A stretch of DNA of 64,000 bases from Glandiceps talaboti (taxonomy: Eukaryota > Hemichordata > Enteropneusta > Spengelidae), in the NCBI RefSeq assembly GCF_964340395.1, contig NC_135563.1, positions 7,935,655-7,999,654 on the forward strand, given 5' to 3'. The position numbers were made by a program, and so were the translations under genes. Within the stretch, counting starts at the first letter, position 1; each line of letters starts with the position of its first letter. Below the pieces are notes generated by a model. That model saw only the letters and a program-made list of their open reading frames with translations. It searched no databases and was not told where the DNA came from. Below are positions 1-19,500 of the stretch, in pieces.

Positions 1-1116
1 ACAGTAATAGGTTGTATCCATCTTAGTTTGTGTATAGATTGATTTCCATGTACATGACTGTCACTGCAACAGTAACTACTGCAGCAGTAACTTTAAAAGA
101 ACTTAGAACAAAGTAGTGCGAAACCGTGGATGGTGGTTACCTTCTGAATGTTATCTAATAATAATTTGAACATTTACTGAAAACTATGGAATTACAGTTA
201 AAGAGAAAAACCTCTACAGTGCAAATCAACTCAAAAAAGATGATGTCTCACTTTAATTTGAGGTTCAGTGAAATTTACATGATAGTACTGTACTATGCGT
301 AATATCTTTGCATTATCAACATTTTTGTCGTTGTTTGGCCAGTTTATGTTCTCTGCTTTCATTCCAGAAACTTTGTTACAGGGTAGTTTTTAGTCGTGAT
401 GATCCATTAAGATTGAATGCCACTTCAGGACATAATGGTATTTTCATAAACTTTGTGGTTTCTTGACATTTATTTCATGAATTCACATCACATAAATTTC
501 GCACGAAAACCAAGACAACTTGAATCTTTATTTCACCTTCATTGTACTAGCAGTGGTCCCACTCTTGCCACATAGAGCTTAGCAGACACACAATATGCAT
601 TAGATGAGCAATGAATAGTCATGATTCCTGTCTGCTCATTATCGTCAGATAAAGTCATGAATATTTACCGTCCTCTAGACAACTCCAAAATCACATTTTA
701 ATATTACAACTTTGAACTTTATGTTGAAAATTTTTGCAAATTCATAGATTGTCAGTTGTGTTATGTGACTTTACTACTAATATCGATGTATTCTTTTAAA
801 AAGTATATTCGTTTCTCAAATAACTAGTTTACATATGTATATTTTGAGTAGGAAATTTATATCTAAACTGTCCATTTTATTTACAGACAGTCACATGGAC
901 TGATTGACAGATTCATAATGTGCACTCCTGTAACTATTATCTAAACACCTAGTGATTACAGGAGTGTATACTACGACTCGAATCACTATAGTGGTCTGAG
1001 ACTACGATGAATAGTTCATATAACAGTAACAGTGCTGTAGAGGAAAAGGGTCTTAACGTCTTTCATTCATGTTTTTGTAACAACTCTCATTTTAAGGGTT
1101 AATTTTGCAGGGTATG

Positions 1117-1503
1117 TCATAACATGTATTGTTAGCAGGTTGTTACGTCAGTGGTTCTGCTGTGAAAATGCTCAAAATTATCATTACTTTCCCCAATTTT
1201 TTTTTGTATTACTGCCAATGGTATTATGATATTATTCCCCAATATTTTTCTTTGTTCAGTCAAGGAAAATACGAGTGACCTAAGGGGCCCTTGTCACTAC
1301 TTGTCAAGTGACTCGTAGTGACAACCCTTAGGTCATGAGTATTTCCCGACTGAATGAAGAAAAATATTGCAGAATAACATAATTATATACCAGTGGCAGT
1401 AATATAAAAAAAAAAATTGGGGAAAGTAATGGTAATTTTGAGTGTTTTGACTCATATTTCGAACACAGCACAACCAATGATGTAGACATGCGATGTTATG
1501 ATG
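1117..1503. repeat. Long palindromic (foldback) MITE-like element
   Basis: The left arm (about 1141-1290) and the reverse complement of the right arm (about 1320-1500) match over most of their length. Paired landmarks are CTTTCCCCAATTTTTTTTT with AAAAAATTGGGGAAAG, TTACTGCCA with TGGCAGTAA, and ACCTAAGGG with CCCTTAGGT. The centre is short. Arm divergence is moderate and the outer ends are approximate. No coding capacity was seen. A related stretch (CCAAGGAAAATATGAATTACC) occurs near 54442. Confidence 0.65.
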
Positions 1504-3037
1504 TAGAACAACCAGAGTATATATTCCATATTTTCTGTTGAACCTGACTCGTGCATGGTATAATTATGTTTATCTGAAGTTCAATGTGTATGATAACGGA
1601 ATGATACTACTGAGGAAATCAAGCTATCGGCAAACTAAGATAGACACATACTTGACCTAATGTTGTTGCTTGTTGTAGAAGTGGTTGATAGTTGCACCTT
1701 AGTTATGTAAACTTAACCACCCTGGAGTCAAAATAGTGTAAATACTGCATGAGGCTGAATGTGTGGCCATTTGGGGAAAATTTCCTATTAGGGACACCAC
1801 CCTCCTGTGAGTGTAATTACATCAATGTCCGTTGGTAGCATATATCAACATGTTGCAACAATAGGTTTATGTCATGTCTATGTTAGTTTGCCTAGAACTT
1901 GATTTCTGTAGTACCATTCTCCAGTTGTCTGGAGGGGACCTGTTTTGTCCAGTCAAGGCAAAAACATGCTTCAAGCAAGTTTACCACATTGATATGGGAC
2001 AACAAACCTACATATAAGAATACAAATCTTCAATTTCTTCATGGATTACAACAGAGTATTAGACACATCAGGGTATTTTCTAAGTTTTCAAACCCTTAGC
2101 AAACATTGATTGAGTACAACATAATAACCCTCAGTATCTACAGGTATCAATCTGTACACCAAATGACAATGGCCAAATCTGATTGGCTAAAAGTTTATGT
2201 TGACATGGTGATCATTCTTATAATGATCAGGTGACATTTCAGTCAGGTGACACTAGTATATTTGAGATTGTCAACTTATTGAATCACCTATGCTTTCTAT
2301 GTTAAGTTAACATATACATTTATTAACTCCAGTGTTGTAATGTTTGAAACACATGAATAGCTATTAGTGGTTACAGCATCAGCAAGCTAAGCGGGGCATT
2401 TGCTCTATAAGTTACACTGAACTTATAGGTATTGTAGTCGGAAATGGTGAGATTAGACAAAGTATTGCTGTTCCTCCTGTATTTGTGAAATGTCAGGTTA
2501 GGGTATTCTTATCTGTAAGTTGTGTACACTAGATGTAAAACTTGGGGTATGTCAGACCCCAGAAATACATTTGAGCATATGACTATTGCTGTGATATTTG
2601 GCAGCATGCCCCTCACTCTCTCTTTGCTATTTCAAACCAAGAACAAAATCTGTCACCATCTGATACACTGTAATGTCCACTGAGGGTTACACATTTTAAC
2701 GCTCACTTTACTGTATTTCAAGGGTTGTACATACCTGCTCAGTCCTTCTGTATGCCATAATCACACAATATTACCATGACATACTAATTTCAAATTTTTA
2801 GTAAAAAAAACAAAGTTTTGCAATGTTTTTAGCATTCATTTTTTTTGTGGTTATTCAATAACGTGATCAAGTGTACCCTGGAAGTAAAACTTTGTGTTGT
2901 GTTTGTTCTAAGTTTTTACTCCACAAGAGTATAAAAAGGGGACAGTAGTGTCTTTCAGTTTGAGAAACTTTAGGTTAATAATTATTTTCTTTTTAAAAGT
3001 AAACTTATGTAAAATTCAGTTTTTATGTTGATATGTA

Positions 3038-3043
3038 AATAAA
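3038..3043 (+). terminator. Candidate polyadenylation signal, plus strand
   Basis: A canonical AATAAA is followed about 20 bases later by a GT-rich stretch (TTGTTGTATTGTCTCTGTATG), the usual arrangement of a poly(A) signal and downstream element. It suggests a plus-strand transcript entering from the left and ending near 3060, convergent with MORN4. AT-rich DNA produces AATAAA by chance, so this is tentative. Confidence 0.35.
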
Positions 3044-3312
3044 ACCTGGCTAGAAATGAATTGTTGTATTGTCTCTGTATGTAAATTTTTCATTTCACAT
3101 TCGACACTTGCTACTATTTTGGCAACAGAGACTTGGCTTTACTGAAATAAACACAAACAAAAACTACTGCAATTCTGTATTATTTGACTCGTATTTCAAG
3201 CACTTGTTCATTATGTATGCAATGTCATAGACTGATATAAAGGAAGGCGCTCATCCAAATATGAAGATACAAGATCAAGACCAGAATTTGACGAAATCTG
3301 TGTGTAATAATA

Positions 3313-3318
3313 TTTATT
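3313..3318 (-). terminator. Candidate MORN4 polyadenylation signal
   Basis: TTTATT on the plus strand reads AATAAA on the minus strand. It is the canonical hexamer I found downstream of the MORN4 stop codon and implies a 3' UTR of about 1.1 kb. No clear GU-rich downstream element is visible. Confidence 0.35.
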
Positions 3319-4385
3319 ATGGTTAACATTTATCTGAATACATCTTTTAAAAGTTTTCATACATCAAAATCAATACCAAGATATACAATCATAGCATTCA
3401 ATTTTTAAAATCTGTTTTAAAATTTACATCGTAATGACTTACATTAATAAGATCATACAAAAGGTTTCCAGAACAATTTCCATGATATCTAATTAATTGT
3501 ATATCTTTGTAAATATTCAAAAAAATAAAAGTTTTCAGAGAAATTTACATGAAAAGTTTTTTTCTAGGATTTCAAACAATTATTCTGTGTTACATGACTT
3601 GACATTTGAATCTTGGATAAAATTTTAAAATAAACAAGGGATCAACAAGATTAAGATGTTAAAAAGAAAATTTCGTGAAAAATGATTACACTTTGAGCAG
3701 GGAATTGCATATTTTGATTTTCTGTTTAATTCATGTTACCTGTTGGCATACCGTATATGAAATCGGAATTTAGTTGACAGAGAATGAATGGGCAATACTG
3801 GCTGTGTTTGTTTGTTTGTTTGTTTGCATGGAATTATGGGTATCTATGACACTGACATAGTAGAGTTAAACACAGCAGTTGTCCAATTCACACATGCATG
3901 CACCATGGGTCCCACACTATGAAAAGATAGCCAAAATCTAGGGGACACTCCAAAAAAACTGTTTCAAAACAGAAATTTACATGATTTCACACCACATCAG
4001 GTGAACTCTAGCATCATTTAAATAAGTCAAATTCAATACTTGGGGTGGGTAAAAGAGCTTGCATAGTAATTGTGATGTGAAATATGTGTCTGTCAAAAAT
4101 GACAAGAATTCTATCTGAACATGAGTATTTGATGACCTCTGAACTGATGACCTCTGAACTCTAAATGACATAGGTGTAGCAGATTTGATCATGGATTATA
4201 GAACGAGATATTCTTTTTGTATAGTCTATGCCAGGATCCATTCCAGAAATGGTGGCCCTACAGATACCCACAATTCCATGCATGATATGCTATGAGTCCC
4301 CAGACACTGCAAGCTTTATGTACAAATTAAAAACTAAAAATATCAAGATCTGTCTATCAAATCAAATCAACAATAAATATCATAT
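3319..4385 (-). other. Probable MORN4 3' UTR and flank
   Basis: The stretch follows the MORN4 stop codon on the minus strand and has no supported coding content. The small open frames at 3977-4192 (minus) and 4228-4434 (plus) resemble no known protein. Confidence 0.45.
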
Positions 4386-12236
<7,851 letters not shown>

Positions 12237-12239
12237 GTC

Positions 12240-12886
12240 CTGAAATAATATTAACACGACATTACATAAAATATGTTGCTTTAACGCACTAACTTAAACA
12301 TGTTTACTTCTGTCATTTTTCATTGTAAAATGTTGTCGATATGAATAAACTTGAAAGATTCTGATAACAGTTTCACGACTCAAATCTAGTACACGATGGG
12401 TGTGGTTCCGACTGATTCACTTCACAGGCATGAATCTGAGATAGATCGTACACGCCTTACTCAAAATCAATCCTTATTCTATTTTCCTACCCACAAACAG
12501 TAGTAAAAGTCACCGATCTCACAGACACCAGACAATAGTTCCTCGATGTTAAATGACCACAACACTGAAATATCAACTCTTCCGGGTTTGTCAACTATGC
12601 ATATGACGAAGCATGAGGAATACGTCATCGATATTTGTGTTAAGATATACCATTCTGTGATATTGGGAGGCAGAGCAGAAGTATTGAGGGACATCAGTGT
12701 ACAAGGCAAATGATGTCGGTTTGCGTTCTTGTTTTCAACACCTCCGTGGGTATATCTTGACATTAATAATGACATTTTAGCAATGGTACATTTGTCTAAT
12801 CTAAAATAAAGGAACGAACTTGGCAGGACATGCAGACAACTTATTGGTGCAGAAAAGGGTGACGTTTTACACAGAACAATTTCAAA
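12240..12886. promoter_or_regulatory. Probable bidirectional promoter between MORN4 and the LCOR-like gene
   Basis: Only about 650 bases separate the divergent start codons. The segment contains an ETS-like CTTCCGGG (12579-12586) and CRE-like TGACGT motifs (12860-12865 plus, 12621-12628 in the other direction). It has more CpG than the flanks and no obvious TATA box. It must also hold the MORN4 5' UTR exon. The motif assignments are by eye. Confidence 0.5.
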
Positions 12887-12989
12887 ATGGCTGCCGCAGT
12901 ATCTTGCAGCAACATCCGCTGTCAACAAGAACGCCGGCAATTAAGAAAAGAATTGGAGAGGGGGAGGAAAAACCTTATTACGTGCATCG
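12887..12989 (+). CDS. LCOR-like coding exon 1
   Basis: ATG in a good Kozak context (AAAATGGCT) and donor GTAAGT at 12990. It encodes residues 1-34 (CSNIRCQQERRQLRKEL), equivalent to the LCORL start with its paired cysteines and basic helix. It ends in phase 1. Confidence 0.92.
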
Positions 12990-15900
12990 GTAAGTATTGG
13001 TCTTTCGTGCCGATGGTGTTTTGTACATTTTCTTAGCTTGCCATATTAATTTAATTGCGATAAATTCCATTCGTGTGCGCTTTGTTGTTTTTGCTGGCTT
13101 AGGTAGCCATTACGTTTCACACTTCCACCCCCACCGGGAGACCTTGATCGACACCATGACGTATAGTGTTTGAAAGTTGTTTGCATACTTTTGGTGCAAT
13201 TTTGACATGTTGCATTTTAAACACTCTCTGGCACCCAAGCACCTGTCACAAACCATAGGTGGTGTTCATTTGTCAAATTTTATTCATATGATTGTGAACG
13301 TGTGGTCATCACCGAATCCAAATGGGAAGTACAGTAAACAGAAGGGACCTTGAGCAAAATGGCGTCGTCAAAATTTCTATTGAAGAACCTCGGGACTTTC
13401 GCTTTGGCAAATATTGGAAGTCGGTTTATGGCACCTTTATTTCTCTATCGTAGTTTCAGACGAATTCTTAGTCAATTTTGTCGTCTGCAAGCCGATTTCG
13501 CAGCTGACAGGGCCGCTAACGATCCCAAGTACGTCGCGAATTTCGTAAAATTGCCCAACCCTGTGATAATGACAACGGGCAAATTATCATATTTCAGGCT
13601 CATTATATATGCACACATCATACGTATGTAACCATCGATTAAATTTTGGAAAATAAAACCCGATCGCCTTCGTTATTTACGTTGGGTAACATGTGTATTT
13701 GCCATAGTATAAGTAGTAATGCATAGTCGTGCGCATATAACTGTCCTTTTTAAACATTCGGGTGCGAAAAGTGAGTTTTTTTTCGGTGGGCCAAAATTGG
13801 GAAGTCATTGTTACTGTGTATTGCGTATGAATAACGGACGAAAACACCTTGGTTGGGCTGATCACTTATGTAGTGTTGTTTCCTAGTCGGTTAGCTTCCT
13901 AAAAAGTTTAAAATGTAGTGTATAGCTTAGGTATATGTAGGCAAGACTGACATTCATTTCCTGGTATGGGAAACTCACATGGCTGAAACACCCATGCGTA
14001 CAGAGGTTTCCATAACGGCACAGCGGAACAGCAACAGTAAAACATTGCCTGCCTGTATCAAATCAATAACTAGCCAATCAAAGTCAATTTGAAAGCCATC
14101 TAATATATCATAGATAAGATTTCCTTTTCATTCTTATAATTATTTTTTAGATTCAAATTAGTATTTTCATTTGCATAAATTATTGACAAGATTAGATAAT
14201 AAACAAACAATAGTACAATTTTTCCCATCCAGTGGTGGATGTTGCAGGGCATGTCTTTTGAAAATGGCAGGAGAGCTAAAAATCACTCTCCTGAAACCAT
14301 CCAGGCGAGTGGTAGGCGAGTGATTTAATACCTCTCCTGAAAATAGTCAGGCGAGTGAAGAGAAAAAATTTCATTTTCATTTCTATTTGTATTTTTGGCC
14401 AGTTGGCTCCGAATGGATAAAATAAAAAAAAAAAACATTTAAAAAATGTATGCAAAAATATATTTATAAGTAACAGTTCGTTTGGTTATTTGTACAACAA
14501 TTATTATGGCGACAATTTAGTGAAGTCTGTGCACATCAAAATCTTGAAAAAATATTCATTTTTTTGTTGTGACTACAAGTAGTACAATAGAAAACTTGGT
14601 TTTTAATTTCAAATTCTAACTGGTCTTGTTTTCTTAGAACGCTTTTATAAAAACATCCTACATGAATATCTCCTCCGGAACAATTTATAGTCGCTACAAA
14701 GTACATGTTTTGGAGGGCACTGAAGAAACCACCACTTCTATTTCGCTTAAAATGCAGCTAATTCAAACTTGAGATTGTTCAAGACTATAATGAATTGACA
14801 AAAACTAACGTACCCCAGATGACAAATGCCTCCTGATGTTGAGCTTTGACGTTGACGTTAAATTGCTTGCTCAGTAATTTGACTAATTTGTAACCGTTCA
14901 CTTGATCCAAGACAATAAAACATGTAACCCCACCTAGTACCTGCGCACGGACGACCGGTGTCGCCGACTAAAGTAGCGAGATCCGTTCACGTCTGAGCAG
15001 CAGACCTACTTTGTTTTAGAAATTATGACAAGGCGAAAATTCGAGCAAATATTTTATATGTTACAGCAGTCGATAAAGTCATGGAGGTAAAACAGACGTG
15101 GTCAGCAGTTGAATAGATCATCGGACAAAAACAATTAAACTGCGTGTTGGAGATTATGAAATAAAAACCCGGGAATTTCTCTGAAAACTGCACGAGAATA
15201 ATAAGATAAGATGGGAAAAATATCGACAGATTATTTTTATTTTTATTTTGTAAAATAATCGATCTTATAATATTTTATTGTCATTCTTTCTTCAATGCCC
15301 TCCAAAACATCGCCAAGCTATTGTTGGAAGTTTGGGCATGTACTTTGTGTAGCGACTATAAATCGCAGTTGTTGTTCATGTTCCGGAGGAGACATTCACG
15401 TAGGATGGTCTCCAAAACCACGTTCTAACAAAACTAGGCCGATCGGAATTTAAAACTAAACTCATCGATGGATTGCTGAAAACGAGAACTCCAAACAGCC
15501 ATCGTATCAATCGTAATTGCGCAATTTGCAATGATGCGAAAGTTGAAATCGCCCTGCATACTGAGCTGATCAATATTCATGATATGCCATGACATCATGA
15601 ATGTCCCGCTTCGAATACGTCACTATTTTTCCCATATAAGGGTAGTACAATGCAAATTTCAGATACATATAGGTCATGAATGACGGCGCTGACTTCAGCT
15701 GGAGATCGACGATTATGAACACGGAAGTGTTCCACACTCCCACCACGTAATTTATTTTTACCGAATCAACGTTGATTTTTATGGTAACCACATATTGAAA
15801 AATGATATAAAATAACACCAGGCTGTTGTACAGGTTGGTTGGGGCCCACGCGAGTGGAAAATCGCTCTCGTGGATTTTAATTTGCGTGAGCGGTAGGCGA

Positions 15901-16488
15901 GCGGAGCGATCGTTCGCCTCAAAAGGCATGCCCTGATGTTGTCAGTAATTATTGTCTAGACAGATATTATGAAATATAAAATAAGATAAATAAATAAATA
16001 AACAAGTAATTGTTTTTTTTAAAGGACTGTTTAGTCCCCCTGCATGTGCCTAAAAATAAATGTGTGTATGCGTAGCTGTTTTTTTAATCTACTTATTGTT
16101 GTGTCTGGGGTTGAAAATTTACCTAGCAACATCACTGACCTTGGTAACCTTGTCTTTTTGGTCTGTTAACTGCAGTCAGACATAATTGCAATACCATGTT
16201 ATATCATTACTAAATTAGGAATAGATTTCGTGTTGGGCTTGTATAGAGTACATATTCGTTAAACGTTTAAATGTAATAATTCCTTCATAACGCTTCAGTG
16301 TTTTTTTGTAAAAAGGATCATTTCCACCTCATTTTTCTTTGTATGGTATTTTGCTACTGTCTTGTGATTATGCATCTGATGTTTGCTTAACGACGTAAAT
16401 GAAAATTGATTTTTTTTTTCAAGTTCATGTTCCTCCTCTTCTTCTTCTTCCTCCACTTCATCATCACCATCGTCATCATAATCATCAT

Positions 16489-16530
<42 letters not shown>

Positions 16531-16535
16531 TGTTG

Positions 16536-16573
<38 letters not shown>

Positions 16574-19500
16574 TTTAATTCATTTTTGTAGTTAATCTCT
16601 TTGACACAATGTACATATCATCCCATAGGTCATCTTTCTTTTGCATGAATATTTTAATATTTCAGAGGGTCAGTATAAAATTTTTACAAATCCATTTTTA
16701 GAATGGATGAAGATACATGTAATATAATTGTTATTGTACATGTATATGAGGAAGTTTTAGGAGTACATTGAATTTGATAATACATCAATATATATTCCAA
16801 TTCAAAGTCACGAATCATACAAACCAACCCCCACCCCACCTACATTTTTCATCGTGGACCCAAGCACAGGGACTTGAAATTTTATGAATTCATGGATTCA
16901 TATGTCGAGTAGGCATATAATCACCCCAGAAAGTCTGTTCTAGATGATTTAAACATGTACCATGGCTTCATTTTGAGGCCATGGTATGCAGTTGTATTTT
17001 GTTTTTATTTGTTTTTCTAATGGGGGCAGGCAGATGGTTTCTTCGTTATCATCTTTGAGGCACCAAGCTACAATGTATGTACTTTAACAATTTCAATGTT
17101 TGCTTTATTTTCTGTATCAGTGCTGAAAGTAGTGGATTATGCTTGTTACAATAGCATTTTGGTTTCATTTGAGCAAATATTGCACATTTTGAAACGGTTT
17201 TATTAGGAGATGAAAGTCAGTGAAACTACCATGCCCACTATAATGGTAAACTGATGTTTGATTTTGTGGTATTTACAAAAGTATTGGTGAACATATTCTA
17301 AAAATACAACGTTCAGTCTTATTCTTAGAGAAAGAATGGCGAATCAACTGACATTGTAGATACAGATGTACGTATTTAGGGACTGAAATAAAGAGAGTAG
17401 AAATTCATTTCTTTGAAACTTGTAAAAATTTCTACATCACAGCTGGAAGCACATTGTTGATAGTTCCTTTATTGGTATACAAATGTTTTTCAGTGTTTTG
17501 TTTGAGTGTACTGGTTGTGGGAAAGTAGTCCTTTTGAATTTTAATTGCATGCTTTATTCAGGTTCTGCTACATCAAAAAAATTAATGTCACTAGAAACAC
17601 AAAAGAACACACACCTACTCTTCAGGGGCCCAGTAATAGTTTTACATTTTGTAGATGAATGCTGTTTAGTGATGAAAAGACACTTATTTCCCTGTTTGGT
17701 TTTCAGGATCCTGAACATGTTTAGAGAGATGGAACTGTTGCTTATATGTTATCAAACTTTTGCAAATGCAGGATATCACAGGTACTCACCTTTGTATAGG
17801 TTTGAGGTAGGACGATAACAAAAAAAAAATCATCTTGTGTCTACCTGCACCCTCATGTACTGGTTTAGGATGATTTTTTTTTGACACCTATCTGCAATAC
17901 TTGTATCAAGACAATTTGACAAAAGGGCCAACTCACATGATATTAATATTTTCAGAGATACAAGTCACCAAGAACGTAGATACAGGTAGGAAAACACCTT
18001 GTTTTGGTGTGTATGTAAAAATAGTAAGTTTTGTAGAACGGTTAGTTTGAAACAACAATAGAGTATTCAGATGAGAATAAAAATCTGTTGGATTGGATCA
18101 TAGTCATATTGTGAATCAAATTGCATTTCAACGAGTATGCTTTTTTGAGGTATTCGCGGCTCAACAGTCAATATGCCTACGACTAATATGTCTGTCTGTC
18201 GTGTTGGTAGCTTATCAGGTTCTCATTCAAAACTAGTGATGAAAAAAAAACTGGTGTGCAAACCACCTTAATATCAGATAGGTCTCAAAGTATGACACAA
18301 ATGCTAGGAAAGCTAAGTGTGACGTTTTATCTGAAGCAGATGAATATGAAAATATATGGAATGATAAGAATCGCTTCTTTTTTAATTTATCATTTCTACA
18401 TTGACAAGATGCAGGTGGCTCACATTCACTTTTAATGTTAGTCTGCTGTCCCATCACAATACATATTTGGAATGCATAATTCATAATTGTCACCAAAATG
18501 ACTTGCTAAGCTTTGTCTTGAATATATTATCGATAACTGTAGTCTGAGTATGGAAAGCTACAAATGTAGCTGCATTGAAATATGCAGGCATGTGTGCCTA
18601 AATCAAAACAACTGTTGCATTTGAAAAACACTTGCAGTATGAGATCAACTTTCATAAAATTGTGGACATGTGAAAGCTGATATGCCAGTGTCTTGTCTTT
18701 AGTGTTTGACAAATGTTTGACTTATTTCTTAATTATTTTTTATTTCTACTTCGGTTGAAAATCTTTGATTTATGTGTTTACGTGTGCAATATCAAAAACC
18801 GTACAATCTCTCAAATATATCGCAAAAAACTGAAAATACGGCCCAACCTGGGGACACAAATGAAATACCACTACTTGTGTGCGTTGTTGAAATAAGGGGC
18901 CTTAAAAAAAAAAAACATAATATAAAACATACAATTTATGAAAAAAAATTAATCACACATATGGATGGAATTGTTACGATTAAATTAAATTAGAGTAATA
19001 TATATATAAGTAAAAACAAGATAGTATGAGAAAGTCTAATATTGATATCTGAGACTTAAAATTCAAAGTTACAAATTCCAGGGCTATTTTTAGATTTGTC
19101 TGAATCATACAACATTGATACCTGCTCTGCAATGTCTACAATGTAATAATAAATTAAAGATTTATGAGCTCCAGTAAATTTTGAACTGCAAGATGTAATT
19201 TGAATCTCTTCTTAAGAATATGTATGAAAGTCTGTACATTGTATGTTCACTTCTAAGAAAAGAATGAGGGTTTTTCAGCACTTTTAAGCCACTTTAGTGG
19301 TGTTAGAAGTAAAATATATATGTTTCATTCATTCAGTCTGTCGGTACTGTAGTATATAGTAAATGTGATGGGGAAAACGTTGATGTCATTTGACATAAAT
19401 TCTGGCAATCAATACTTTCTGTGTTGTGTAATTGCAAGGCGATAGCAATGTCATTATAATTCACAGAAATTAATCATGTAATATATTATTCCCAGTGTTT

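Larger units (their letters stand above)
1..3300. other. AT-rich region without a recognised gene
   Basis: No open reading frame here looks like a known protein. The stretch holds a foldback repeat (1117-1503) and a good plus-strand polyadenylation signal near 3038. It could therefore be mostly 3' UTR or flank of a gene that begins left of the window. Apart from these two items I see nothing in 1-1116 or 1504-3037. Confidence 0.5.

Noticed and set aside
12479-12940. 153-codon minus-strand frame covering the divergent promoter
   Set aside because: Overlaps LCOR-like exon 1 on the other strand and resembles no protein; probably chance in less AT-rich DNA.
17483-17818. 111-codon plus-strand frame in intron 1
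   Set aside because: No family resemblance, no splice or promoter context, and AT-rich codons typical of chance.
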